Shown: in pieces, positions 43,320 through 52,056 of the stretch
Position numbering within the stretch: position 1 is the first letter of the stretch
How the letters are laid out: the number at the start of each line of letters is the position of its first letter
Source of the DNA: DATAOG01 sp963782885
Lineage (GTDB): Bacteria; Pseudomonadota; Alphaproteobacteria; Geminicoccales; Geminicoccaceae
Direction: 5' to 3'
Length of the DNA: 64,000 bases
Assembly: GCA_963782885.1 (NCBI GenBank)
Contig: CAWALL010000018.1
Span: forward strand, 1-64,000
Program-made: the position numbers and the translations under genes
Notes under the pieces: model-generated
The model's database searches: none
The model's input: only the letters and a program-made list of their open reading frames with translations
Told to the model about the DNA's origin: nothing

Positions 43320-44621
43320 TTAGCCGAAGGCTTCGTCCACGAGCGGGTAGGTGGAAAGGATTTCGGCGCCGGTCGGCGTGATCAGCACCTGCTGCTCGAG
43401 CTTGACGCCGTCGGGGCCGCCCTCCTCGCCGATGTAGCTCTCGATGCAGATCGTCATGCCGGCCTCGAGCAGGCCGTCGTAGCCGCTCGCTTCGGCGTCC
43501 TCGGGGTAGTAGATCGCCGGGTATTCGTCGCACAGGCCGACGCCGTGGGCGATCACCGAGTAGCGATTCGCCCGGTAGCGCTCCGGCAGCCGGAACGCCT
43601 TCTCGGAGAACTCGCGAAAGCCGAGGCCGGGGCGGACCAGCTCCAGATTGTAGGCGATCTGGGCGCGGGCGAGCCGGAACAGATCGCGCTGCCGCTCGGT
43701 CGGCCGCTGGTCGCCGCACAGCCAAGTTCGGGAAATATCGGCGCAATAGCCGTAGGGGCCGATCATATCGGTGTCGAAGCCGACCAGGTCGCCCGCCTGG
43801 ATCGCGCGGCTGCTGCATTCCTGGAACCACGGATTGGTGCGCGGGCCGGAGGCGAGCAGCCGGGTCTCGATCCATTCGCCGCCGCGCTTGACGTTCTCGG
43901 CGTGCAGATGCGCCCAGAGCTCCTGCTCGGTGATGCCGGGCCGAAGCTCGGCGCGCATCACGGCCATCGCCGCCTCGCAGGCCGCGATCGCGCAGCGCAT
44001 GGCCCTGATCTCGTGCTCGGACTTGAGCGCGCGCGCCTGCTCCATCACCTCCTGGCCGTCACGCAGGCGCAGGCCCTCGGCCTCGAGCGCGATGATGCCC
44101 GCCCGGTCCGCCTTGTCGACCGCGAGCCGTCGGTTGCCGCCGCCATGGGCGCTCACGAGCGCGGCGATCTCGACCGCCCAGCGCCGGGCGTGCTCGGCCA
44201 CCCGCGTGCCGCTGTTGAAATAGTACCAGGCGCGGGCCGGCCGGACCTCGTCGATCAGCTCCAGATGCGCGGACAGGTGCGCGCAGCCGTGGAAGTCGAA
44301 CAGGATCACCGGGCCCTCGGTCGCGACGAAGGCGTAGCGGGCCGGGTTGTGCAGGCACCAGACCTGCATGTTGGCGGCGTCGGTCGCGTAGCGGAGATTG
44401 ACCGGATCGGCGATCACGATCCCGGCGCAGTCATGGCGCACGAGCTGCTGGCGGAGCCGGCCGAGGCGCGCTGCCCGGAGCGCCCGCAGGTCGGGCACTT
44501 CGAGGCCGCGCGCCCGCCATTCCCCGAGCGCCAGCCGGCCGGGCCCGAGGTCGCCGAACGAGCCGCCGCTCCGGTGCCGTGCAGCCTCGACGATCTTGGA
44601 GCGATAGCGGGGTAGCGTCAT
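43320..44621 (-). CDS. dddP: DddP-type M24 family enzyme, candidate DMSP lyase
   Basis: A 433-residue protein of the M24 creatinase/aminopeptidase P fold. The C-terminal metal site is D283, D285 (GFDTDMIGPYG), D295 (CADISRTW), H359 (IAHGVG), E394 (CIESYIGEEGG) and E409 (KLEQQV). As I recall, the published DddP enzyme from Ruegeria has D295, D297, D307, H371, E406 and E421, with D377 as catalytic base; each is exactly 12 higher than here, and D365 fills the D377 place (HGVGLCDEYP). Ordinary prolidases have a different first ligand spacing. DddP splits dimethylsulfoniopropionate into DMS and acrylate. Lyase activity is inferred; a related peptidase-like role is possible. Confidence 0.65.
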   Translation of the reverse strand: MTLPRYRSKIVEAARHRSGGSFGDLGPGRLALGEWRARGLEVPDLRALRAARLGRLRQQLVRHDCAGIVIADPVNLRYATDAANMQVWCLHNPARYAFVATEGPVILFDFHGCAHLSAHLELIDEVRPARAWYYFNSGTRVAEHARRWAVEIAALVSAHGGGNRRLAVDKADRAGIIALEAEGLRLRDGQEVMEQARALKSEHEIRAMRCAIAACEAAMAVMRAELRPGITEQELWAHLHAENVKRGGEWIETRLLASGPRTNPWFQECSSRAIQAGDLVGFDTDMIGPYGYCADISRTWLCGDQRPTERQRDLFRLARAQIAYNLELVRPGLGFREFSEKAFRLPERYRANRYSVIAHGVGLCDEYPAIYYPEDAEASGYDGLLEAGMTICIESYIGEEGGPDGVKLEQQVLITPTGAEILSTYPLVDEAFG

Positions 44622-44791
44622 GCCGCACCTCGAGCCATTTGCGGCGCGCCCCAGCCAGGACGCCTGGACCCGCCGCGGATAGGCCGAAGACCGTAAGCCA
44701 AAGCGATCGAACGCGCCATTGAGGTTTGTCGTTCCGGCCCAGCGTTGTAAGAGGTGGTCGGGCAGGCGGCGGCAACACTGGCGACAAGCAG

Positions 44792-45937
44792 ATGGCGAAG
44801 ACGATTGGCATTCTGACCGCGGGCGGCGACAGCCCGGGGCTGAACGCGGCGATCCGCGGCGTCGGCAAGGCGGCGCTCGGCGCCTACGGCATGCACGTGA
44901 TCGGATTTCGCGACGGCTTCCGCGGCCTGATGGAGAACCGGACCTCGCCGCTGACCCGCTCCGAGCTGTCCGGGATCCTGACCGTCGGCGGCACGATCCT
45001 CGGCACCTCGCGCGACAAGCCGAAGAGCATGCCGATCGGCGGCAAGACCATGGATATGACCGATGTCATGGTCGAGACCTACCGCAAGCACCACCTCGAC
45101 GGCCTGGTCTGCCTCGGCGGCGGCGGCACCGCCAAGAACGCGTTCGCGCTGCTCGAGAAGGGCCTGAACGTAATCACGCTGCCCAAGACGATCGACAACG
45201 ACGTCGCGATGACCGACACCAGCTTCGGGTTCGACACCGCGCTCGGGATCGCGACCGACGCGATCGACCGGCTGCACAGCACCGCCCACAGCCACCACCG
45301 GATCGTGGTGATCGAGCTCATGGGCCACAACGCCGGCTGGCTGGCGCTCGGCGCCGGCATCGCGGGCGGCGCCGACGTCATCCTGATCCCGGAGATCCCC
45401 TACGACGTCGAGGCGGTGGCCGAGGCGATCCGCCAGCGCTCGCGCACCGGCAGCCGGTTCAGCATCGTCGCGGTTTCGGAAGGTGCCATGCCCAGGCAGC
45501 ACGCCCAGGCCTTGCAGAAGGCCGAGGACATCCTGGCCAAGGTCAGGGGCAAGACCAAGGACAAGCGCGCCGCCACGCGCAAGACCAAGGCCAAGACCAC
45601 GGTCGCCGAGATCAAGGCGCAGCTCGGCAACCGGACGCTCGAGCTCGCCCAGCAGCTGGAGGGCCTGACCGGGCTCGAGGGCCGGGTCACGATCCTCGGC
45701 CACCTGCAGCGGGGCGGCACGCCCTCGGCGGCCGACCGCCTGCTCGCGACCCGGCTCGGGACCGCCTGCGCGGCGCTGGTCAACGATGGCGCCTTCGGGG
45801 TCATGGTCGCGGCCCGCGGCGACGGCGCCCAGCCGGTGCAGCTCGCCGAGGTCGTGGGCAAACGCAAGACCGTGCCGCTCGACCACCCCTGGCTGCGCTG
45901 CGCCCGCGACATCGGCGTCTGCCTCGGCGACGGGTGA
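44792..45937 (+). CDS. 6-phosphofructokinase family protein (ATP or PPi donor uncertain)
   Basis: A 381-residue phosphofructokinase. TIGILTAGGDSPGLNAAIRG begins the fold; CLGGGGTAKNAFALL is the donor loop; LPKTIDNDVAMTDTSFGFDT holds the catalytic TIDND, and ELMGHNAGWLALGAGIAGGA binds the sugar phosphate. In ATP enzymes PGTIDND is usual, in PPi enzymes PKTIDND; here Lys is present, but the donor loop has GGGG rather than GGDD, so the donor is open. A lysine-rich insert (KVRGKTKDKRAATRKTKAKT) sits at about residues 250-269. ATG at 44792 chosen from alignment to the family. Confidence 0.88.
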   Translation: MAKTIGILTAGGDSPGLNAAIRGVGKAALGAYGMHVIGFRDGFRGLMENRTSPLTRSELSGILTVGGTILGTSRDKPKSMPIGGKTMDMTDVMVETYRKHHLDGLVCLGGGGTAKNAFALLEKGLNVITLPKTIDNDVAMTDTSFGFDTALGIATDAIDRLHSTAHSHHRIVVIELMGHNAGWLALGAGIAGGADVILIPEIPYDVEAVAEAIRQRSRTGSRFSIVAVSEGAMPRQHAQALQKAEDILAKVRGKTKDKRAATRKTKAKTTVAEIKAQLGNRTLELAQQLEGLTGLEGRVTILGHLQRGGTPSAADRLLATRLGTACAALVNDGAFGVMVAARGDGAQPVQLAEVVGKRKTVPLDHPWLRCARDIGVCLGDG

Positions 45938-46055
45938 GCCGCCTACCGCCGGCGCGGAATCCACCGAACCAGGAGGCCGACCTTGTCAGGCCGGCACCGC
46001 GGCGCGTTTGCGCGGCCGCCGGGGCCGGCTTTGGCGCAACAGGTCGGCGACCAAC

Positions 46056-46686
46056 TCACAGAATGCCCCGATCTGAGCGATGATCAAGCTGGGGCGCCTT
46101 GAGGCCGTGAGCCACGGCATTGCGGACCTCGAAGATCTCCCAGAGCCGGTGGTGCTCCGCTCGCGTAATGACGGCGCCGACCGCGAGGCTCTTGAGGAGG
46201 AAGGGCGCGTTGCTCCGCTCGAAACTGAGAATTCTCGTACGCCGCGAGCAGTCGAAGTGTCGCTTCGGTCGCCGACCAGGCAAGCAGGAGCGCGGCCTCG
46301 ACATGCCCGGCCTCGAGCAACAACTGCGCTTCAGAAAGCCGGTCGCCGATTTCCTCCGCAGTCCAGTCCTCGGCGTCGTAGGGCGCAAGGAACGGCCGCT
46401 CCGGGCTCACGATCACCAACTCGAAGCGCCATCCCGGGTGCTCACGCACCACGCGTGCGAGATCGCTCGGGCGCGGCGCACTCGCCAGGTGCGGCCGCGA
46501 TTTGACCTCGACGATCACGAGGTCGTCGTCCTTGCGGGCGATCAGATCCGGAGACAGGTCTCGCAGCACCTCCGGTAGCTGGTCAGCGCTTGGAGCCACG
46601 GTCACCTCGTAGCCCTGACCCCTGTACCGCTCCGCGATTTCGCGGACCTTGTCGCTGGCGACCGCCGTCGACGTGCGCGACGTCAT
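46056..46686 (-). pseudogene. PD-(D/E)XK nuclease-HEPN fusion, frameshifted
   Basis: The first frame reads a small restriction-endonuclease-like domain: LSPDLIARKDDDLVIVEVKS gives the D...ExK pattern, followed by RPSDLARVVREHPGWRFELV. Then HVEAALLLAWSATEATLRLL starts a HEPN helical domain. After a one-base shift in a TTT run (46222-46224 on the plus strand as AAA) the second frame continues ERSNAPFLLKSLAVGAVITR, RAEHHRLWEIFEVRNAVAHG, where RNAVAH is the Rx4-6H motif of HEPN RNases. Joined, it gives about 210 residues and resembles the REase_AHJR/HEPN type. It lies 34 bases downstream of the rusA-like gene. Break may be real or an assembly indel. Confidence 0.7.
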
Positions 46687-46720
46687 GGCAACACCTCCTG
46701 CGCAGGAGCTTCTTGCAAAC

Positions 46721-47080
46721 TTACATAGAGAAACTCGCGGCCTGCCCCATGGCCAGCAGCTCGGAGGGGTTCTCCACCGTCAGCGTGGCGCTGAGACTAC
46801 GCTTGCGGACAATCAGATCCGTCACCTGAACGTCGTCCCGGTACGCAATTCCCTTGAGGGCATCGAGGAATGGCTTGGCGACGTTGTCCAGATCGAGTGC
46901 AACCTCGACGAAGAGATAGCTCAGCGAGATCAGAATTGGATGTTCGACGGGCGGCTGGTCCGCCGGCCAGGCGTGCCGGATCTGAGAGGGTATGTCCTGC
47001 ACCCAGCGACGCAGGCGGGCGCGGCGGCGCGTCTGCTGGGAGACCGGCGGGCCGTCGATGACGAACTCGAACGGAGGCAT
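46721..47080 (-). CDS. RusA-family Holliday junction resolvase
   Basis: A 119-residue protein. It begins MPPFEFVIDGPPVSQQTRRR (the G-x-P-x-(P/S)-Q pattern of RusA) and has EVALDLDNVAKPFLDALKGI followed by AYRDDVQVTDLIVRKR: the DxDN-x2-KP and DDxQV motifs of RusA resolvases, with the catalytic Asp residues present. RusA homologues cut four-way DNA junctions and are usually found in prophages. No phage genes are seen here. It is coded just upstream of the PD-(D/E)XK-HEPN gene on the same strand. Confidence 0.88.
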   Translation of the reverse strand: MPPFEFVIDGPPVSQQTRRRARLRRWVQDIPSQIRHAWPADQPPVEHPILISLSYLFVEVALDLDNVAKPFLDALKGIAYRDDVQVTDLIVRKRSLSATLTVENPSELLAMGQAASFSM

Positions 47081-47105
47081 CGCCGGCCCATTGCTGCCCC
47101 CAGCG

Positions 47106-47837
47106 TCAGCTGCCCCGGTTCTTGCACCAACCCTCGTAGCGCGCGCGTGTCGCGTCGTCGGGCGGGTACAGGCCGAAGATGCCCTGCCCCGCCCTGACCT
47201 CCTCGAGGATCCAGGTCTCGATCTGCTCCTGGGCTACGGCATCGCGCGCGACCTCGTCGGCGAGGTGGCGCGGGATCACGACCACGCCCTCGCCGTCGCC
47301 GACCAGGACGTCGCCCGGGAACACCGGCACCTCGCCGCAGCCGATCGGCTGCTGCAGGTCGACCGCGTGGTGGTAGGCGAAGCTTGCCGGCGCGGCCGCG
47401 CCCGCAGCATAGACCGGCCATGCGAGCGGCGTGATCTGGGGCGTGTCGCGGATCGCGCCATCGGTCACGACGCCCGCGACCCCGCGCTGGATCAGACGGG
47501 CGATCAGGATGTCGCCGAGCGAGCCGCCGTTCGCCTTGCCGCGGCAGTCGATCACCAGGACCTGGCCCGCCGGACATTCCTCGATCGCGCGCCGCTGCGG
47601 GTGCGAGCGACCTTCGAACATGCCGGGGTGATCGAGGTCCTCGCGTGCCGGGATCATCCGGAGCGTATAGGCCTCGCCGACCATGACCGGTGCGCTCGGG
47701 GTCAGTCGCCTCGCCCCCTGGATAAAGGTGTTGCGCAAGCCCCGCTTGAACAGCTGCGTCGTCAGCGTCGCCGTGCTCGTCTGCGCCAGTAGGCGCCTGG
47801 TGTCCTCGGACAGGCCGCTCTGCGGCACCTCGTTCAT
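47106..47837 (-). CDS. RraA-family protein (HMG/oxaloacetate aldolase-like)
   Basis: A 243-residue RraA-fold protein. STATLTTQLFKRGLRNTFIQ begins the domain; the metal/substrate site is in GGSLGDILIARLIQRGVAGV followed by VTDGAIRDTP, the G-x-L-(G/D)...DG-x-R-D pattern. That R-D pair is found in 4-hydroxy-4-methyl-2-oxoglutarate aldolase and RraA-like decarboxylases. Some members are called regulators of RNase E, but the larger size and this motif favour a class II aldolase/decarboxylase. Divergent from marC. Confidence 0.88.
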   Translation of the reverse strand: MNEVPQSGLSEDTRRLLAQTSTATLTTQLFKRGLRNTFIQGARRLTPSAPVMVGEAYTLRMIPAREDLDHPGMFEGRSHPQRRAIEECPAGQVLVIDCRGKANGGSLGDILIARLIQRGVAGVVTDGAIRDTPQITPLAWPVYAAGAAAPASFAYHHAVDLQQPIGCGEVPVFPGDVLVGDGEGVVVIPRHLADEVARDAVAQEQIETWILEEVRAGQGIFGLYPPDDATRARYEGWCKNRGS

Positions 47838-47937
47838 CGTCGAAGCCCTCCTTTCTGCCGTGGTTCATACCAGGCCGGCCTGCTATCTGCTATCTGCGGA
47901 AGCCGCCCCGCACCCCGGCAGAGGGAGCCCTTGCCCG

Positions 47938-48582
47938 ATGTCGCTCTCGACCGAGTTCCTGCGCTTTGGCGCCGCGCTGTTCGCGATCATGAACCCGTTC
48001 GGCGCGATTCCGATCTTTCTGTCGGTGACCGCCGACAACACCCCGGCCGAGCGCCGGCGGATCAGCGCGGTGACCGCGCTCGCGGTGCTCCTCGCGCTGC
48101 TGGTCACGGCGCTCTTCGGCCAGCAGATCCTGAGCTTTTTCGGGATCTCGATCGGCGCTTTCCGGGCTGCAGGCGGCGTGATCATCCTCCTGCTGGCGCT
48201 CTCGATGCTGCATGGCCGCCAGAGCTCGGTCCAGCACTCGCCGGTCGAGCAGCGGGACGGTGAGGCGAAGGACGACCCCTCGGTGTTCCCGCTCGCGATC
48301 CCGCTGATCGCGGGGCCCGGCTCGATCGCGACGGTGATCCTCTACAGCGGTCAGGCCGGGGGCGTGGCCGGCTTTCTGGTGATCTGCGCCGTGATCGCGC
48401 TGCTCTGCCTCGTGCTCTACCTCACCTTCCGCCTCGCGGCGCCGGTCTCAGGCCTGCTCGGGCCCACGGGCATGAACGTCGCCACCCGGCTGATGGGCAT
48501 GCTGCTCGCGTCGATCGCGGTCGAGATGATCGCGGCCGGGGTCGGCGATCTGTTTCCGACGCTGCGGGCCGTGTCAGGCTAG
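47938..48582 (+). CDS. MarC family integral membrane protein
   Basis: A 214-residue protein with six membrane helices. FAIMNPFGAIPIFLSVTADN is the MarC/NAAT signature near the start; FFGISIGAFRAAGGVIILLL and FPLAIPLIAGPGSIATVILY are the second and third conserved parts; TRLMGMLLASIAVEMIAAGV closes the protein. Function is unsettled (once linked to multiple antibiotic resistance; amino-acid transport in an archaeal member). ATG at 47938 follows gagggag. Confidence 0.92.
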   Translation: MSLSTEFLRFGAALFAIMNPFGAIPIFLSVTADNTPAERRRISAVTALAVLLALLVTALFGQQILSFFGISIGAFRAAGGVIILLLALSMLHGRQSSVQHSPVEQRDGEAKDDPSVFPLAIPLIAGPGSIATVILYSGQAGGVAGFLVICAVIALLCLVLYLTFRLAAPVSGLLGPTGMNVATRLMGMLLASIAVEMIAAGVGDLFPTLRAVSG

Positions 48583-48721
48583 GCTGCGGAGCGCGGTGCC
48601 GGTTGGCGAGTCCGATGGCGTGCGTGCCCGGTAATGCTGTTCAGATCGCCCGACGATGGTCGGGATGCGCAGAAGCGTTGCGGCACCACTCGCCGAGTTT
48701 GGCGTGGCGCTCGCCCAGGCA

Positions 48722-49870
48722 CTAGGGCTTGAGTTGGCTGTCGGCCGGGGATTCCGACGGCAGCGGCACGGGCTTGCCGCCCTGCCAGCGCCAGACGGTG
48801 GCCTCGCCGAGCGGGCCCTGGATGTCGCCATGCTCGTCGAAGCGGGCCTCGATGCCGAAGACCCGAAACGTCCCAGAGTGCAGGGCCTCGGCGGCCGCAG
48901 CACCGTCAGTCGTGCCGGCGACTTCGGCCGCCTGCGCCCAGATTCTGGTGTTGCTGTAGCCTCTCGTGACGCGCAGATCCGACGGCATCTGGTAGGTCGC
49001 GCGCAGGGTGGCCTCGAACCGGGAGAACTCCGCGGTTTCGAAGCGGCGGTCCGCGATGACCACCGTGCCGTCCGCGGCCGGGCCGGCGATCAGGCCGTAT
49101 TCCTCGCTGGTGCTGGCGGCGGAGATGATCGTCGGCGGCCGGAATCCCGCCTCGGCCATCTGCCGGCGCAACAGGCCGATCTCACGCGGATAGCCGCCGT
49201 AGTAGAGGGCGTCGGCACCGACCTGCCGCAGCCGCTCGATCAGGTCCCCGAACACGAGCTGCCCCGGCTGCACGGCCTCGAGCAGGACCGGCTGGATCCC
49301 GAGGTCTGCGAGACTCCTGCGCGTCACATCGGCCGCCCCTTTGCCGTAGGTGCGCGTATCGTCGACGACCGCGATCCGCTTCGCGGCCAAATGCCGGGCC
49401 ATGTAACCCGCGGTGGCCTGGCCGTAGGCAAGGTCCGACGGGCTGCCTCTGAAGGTCCACCGCAGCCCGCGAGCGGTCAGGAGCGGGTTGCTGGCCAGCG
49501 TCAGGAACGGGACCCGAGCCGCCTCGTAGACCTCGGAGGCGGGGATCGCTGCCTGCGAGCAGAGGTGCCCGATGGCCGCCGCGACCCCGTCGGCCACGAG
49601 CTTGCGTGCGGCAGCCACCGCCTGCTCGCCGTCGCAATGGTCGTCGACGTGCTCGACCACGACCTTCTGGCCGAGTACCCCGCCGGCCGCGTTCAGCTCC
49701 GCGACCGCGAGCTTGGTGCCGTTATGGTCCTGCTCGCCGGCGAGCTCCATCTCGCCCGTCAGCGGCCCCGCGAAGCCGATCAGGATCTCGGCGTCGAGAT
49801 CTCGCGTTCCGGCGAAGATCGCGACAGTGACAGACCCGACGAGGAGCAAACCCATCCTTCTGCTCGTCAC
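48722..49870 (-). CDS. Branched-chain amino acid-type ABC transporter substrate-binding protein
   Basis: A 382-residue LivK/LivJ-like periplasmic protein. GTG start at 49870 with GGGGAGG about six bases upstream; signal peptide GLLLVGSVTVAIFAGTRDLDA. The mature part begins ILIGFAGPLTGEMELAGEQD, then LNAAGGVLGQKVVVEHVDDH, AAAIGHLCSQAAIPASEVYE and KRIAVVDDTRTYGKGAADVT. These are the four landmarks of the family. Binds an amino acid or related small acid or amide. No transporter subunits next to it. Confidence 0.92.
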   Translation of the reverse strand: MTSRRMGLLLVGSVTVAIFAGTRDLDAEILIGFAGPLTGEMELAGEQDHNGTKLAVAELNAAGGVLGQKVVVEHVDDHCDGEQAVAAARKLVADGVAAAIGHLCSQAAIPASEVYEAARVPFLTLASNPLLTARGLRWTFRGSPSDLAYGQATAGYMARHLAAKRIAVVDDTRTYGKGAADVTRRSLADLGIQPVLLEAVQPGQLVFGDLIERLRQVGADALYYGGYPREIGLLRRQMAEAGFRPPTIISAASTSEEYGLIAGPAADGTVVIADRRFETAEFSRFEATLRATYQMPSDLRVTRGYSNTRIWAQAAEVAGTTDGAAAAEALHSGTFRVFGIEARFDEHGDIQGPLGEATVWRWQGGKPVPLPSESPADSQLKP

Positions 49871-50026
49871 GCTGCGCCTCCCCGCTCTCTGATCGTGTTT
49901 GGGGCGCCTCGATCTTGTCCGAACAGTCGACTTCTGGAAAGACACCTTGCCCAGCCGGTTGTACTGGAAGCAAGCGCGCTCTGCGCCACGATTGCGAAGC
50001 CCGCCAGCAGGCCCGGAGACAGCCCC

Positions 50027-51250
50027 ATGAAGATCACCGCGCTCGAGACCATCCAGCTCGCCGAGTTCAGCAATCTGGTCTGGGTCGAGCTGCAGACAGA
50101 CCAGGGGCTGACCGGGCTCGGCGAGACCTTTCGCAATCCCGAGGCGACGGTCGCCTACATCCACGAAACCTGCGCGCCCTATCTTCTCGGGAAAGACCCG
50201 CTCCGGATCGAGCGCCACGCCCGCGCGCTGATGGCCGAGGTCGGCAACCATTTTTCCGGTTTTCCCACTCGGAGCGTCGAGGTGCGGGGCAATTCCGCGG
50301 TCGATCTGGCGCTCTGGGATCTGTTCGGCAAGGCAGCCGGCCTGCCCGTGTACCAGCTCTTGGGCGGCCTCAGCCGGGAAAAAATCCGGATTTACAACAC
50401 CTGCGCCAGCGCCACGTACAACCGGGTCGCGCGCGGCGACTACAACACGCTCCTGGTGCGTCCGGGCGACGCCGCGGCCAGCGCCGATCCGCTCGACGAT
50501 CTCGCGGCCCAGCACCAGCGGCCGGCGGAACTCGCGGCATCTCTGTTCGAGGACGGCGTCACGGCGATGAAGATCTGGCCGTTCGACGCCCACGCGCTGC
50601 CGACCGCCGGCCAGCACATCGCGGCCGGGGATCTTGCGCGCACGGTCGGGCTGATCGAGGCGATCCGCAGTGCGGTCGGCGACCGGATCGACATCATGCT
50701 CGAATACCACGGCCTCTGGCAGCTGCCGGCGGCGCTCCAGATCGCCGACGCGCTGGGCGGGCTCGGGATCTACTGGCACGAGGATCCGATCGCGATGCAC
50801 GAGCTCGACGACTTGGCCCGCTATAAGGCGCGCGTGCGCGGCCGGGTCGCCGGCAGCGAGAACCTCGGCACCAAAACCTGGTTCAAAGAAGCGCTGACGC
50901 GCGGCGCGATCGACGTGGTCCACTTCGACATGGCCTGGGTCGGCGGCCTGACCGAAGGCCGCAAGGTCGCAGCGCTGGCCGAAGCCTTCGACCGGCCGAT
51001 CGCGCCCCACGACTGCACCGGCCCGGTCACGCTCTGCGCCAACCTGCACCTGACGCTCGCGGCCCCGAACGCGCTGATCCTCGAGACCGTGCGCGCCTAC
51101 ACCCGGGGCTTCTACCGGGACCTGGTGACCACGCTGCCACGGATCGAGCAGGGTTTCGCCTACCCGCTCACCGGCCCGGGCCTGGGCACGGCCCTGCTCC
51201 CGGACCTTCGCCGTCGCCCCGATGCCAAAGTACGGACGACCGCGCTCTGA
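50027..51250 (+). CDS. Mandelate racemase/muconate lactonizing enzyme family (sugar-acid dehydratase-like)
   Basis: A 407-residue enolase-superfamily enzyme. The capping domain begins MKITALETIQLAEFSNLVWV; the barrel has DGVTAMKIWPFDAHALPTAG (KxW-type catalytic end of strand 2), DIMLEYHGLWQLPAALQIAD (first metal ligand Glu), IYWHEDPIAMHELDDL (second, Glu), AGSENLGTKTWFKEAL (third, Glu) and AWVGGLTEGRKVAALAE. HDCTGPVTLCANLHL holds the later His-Asp pair of the mannonate/galactonate dehydratase group. So an acid-sugar dehydratase is likely. Divergent from the LivK-like binding protein. Confidence 0.9.
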   Translation: MKITALETIQLAEFSNLVWVELQTDQGLTGLGETFRNPEATVAYIHETCAPYLLGKDPLRIERHARALMAEVGNHFSGFPTRSVEVRGNSAVDLALWDLFGKAAGLPVYQLLGGLSREKIRIYNTCASATYNRVARGDYNTLLVRPGDAAASADPLDDLAAQHQRPAELAASLFEDGVTAMKIWPFDAHALPTAGQHIAAGDLARTVGLIEAIRSAVGDRIDIMLEYHGLWQLPAALQIADALGGLGIYWHEDPIAMHELDDLARYKARVRGRVAGSENLGTKTWFKEALTRGAIDVVHFDMAWVGGLTEGRKVAALAEAFDRPIAPHDCTGPVTLCANLHLTLAAPNALILETVRAYTRGFYRDLVTTLPRIEQGFAYPLTGPGLGTALLPDLRRRPDAKVRTTAL

Positions 51251-51260
51251 CTCCGGTTTG

Positions 51261-51436
51261 CGCGTGTCCGCGCTTCCGCCGCATGCCAACGAGCAAGCCA
51301 GGTTCCGCCGGCGCTACGCCGAACTGGACAGCATTGCCCACCGTGATGCGACCCGACCGCGCCCGGGAGTATGAGCGGCGCTGTGGTCGCAAGAAGGTCA
51401 CCAGCAGGTTCGTCTGCACGCGTGCGCGGACACGCG
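51261..51436. repeat. 13-base perfect inverted repeat, 150 bases apart
   Basis: CGCGTGTCCGCGC at 51261-51273 pairs with GCGCGGACACGCG at 51424-51436. The enclosed bases hold no gene. Could be ends of a small non-autonomous element or a long hairpin; could also be chance in GC-rich sequence. Confidence 0.4.
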
Positions 51437-51461
51437 AGACCCGATCGACGGTCTCCGAGGC

Positions 51462-52052
51462 TCATCGAGGCTCGTTCACGAGGCTCTCGAGGTCGTGGCG
51501 AAACTCCTCCGGATCGAAACGGTTGCCTAGATACTGCACGCGCATCTCGCCCTGTCGGTCGATCAGCGTGGTCAGGAGCGTGTGGTCGTCGATCGTGCCG
51601 TCCGCCGCCTTGACGACCGCCACCCCGTAACCGTGCGCCAGCTCGCGGATCGCCGCCGGCTCGCCGGTGAGGAAGCGCCAGCCGGCGACATCGGCGCCGA
51701 GGGCCCGGGCGTACTTCTTGAGCACCGCCGGCGTGTCGTGCTCCGGATCGACCGTGATCGACAGGAAAGCGACCTTCTTGCCGAAAGCCGGCCCCAGCTT
51801 GTCGCGCACCTGCGCCCTCTTGTACGTCAGCAGCGGGCAGACGTCCGGGCAGGAAGTGTAGATGAAGGCGACCGCGACCACCTTGCCGCGCAGAGACCCA
51901 AGCGTCACCTCCGCCCCATCCTGGGAGGTCAGGTCGAAACCGGGCGCCGCCCCGAGCGTCGGCAGCCGCTGTCCCTCCTGCTGACCGGCCTCATGGGCCT
52001 GGGCGAGCGTCGACCAGGCGAGCATTCCGAGCACAAGAACGCGCGCCAGCAT
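51462..52052 (-). CDS. SCO1/SenC family protein
   Basis: A 196-residue exported thioredoxin-fold copper protein. Signal peptide MLARVLVLGMLAWSTLAQAH; the CxxxC copper/redox site is FIYTSCPDVCPLLTY; the third ligand His is in TIDDHTLLTTLIDRQG; SITVDPEHDTPAVLKKYA is the other conserved segment. SCO proteins deliver copper to cytochrome c oxidase CuA. The stop-to-start gap to the binding protein next to it is very short (5 bases), so both may be in one operon. Confidence 0.93.
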   Translation of the reverse strand: MLARVLVLGMLAWSTLAQAHEAGQQEGQRLPTLGAAPGFDLTSQDGAEVTLGSLRGKVVAVAFIYTSCPDVCPLLTYKRAQVRDKLGPAFGKKVAFLSITVDPEHDTPAVLKKYARALGADVAGWRFLTGEPAAIRELAHGYGVAVVKAADGTIDDHTLLTTLIDRQGEMRVQYLGNRFDPEEFRHDLESLVNEPR

Positions 52053-52056
52053 GGGT

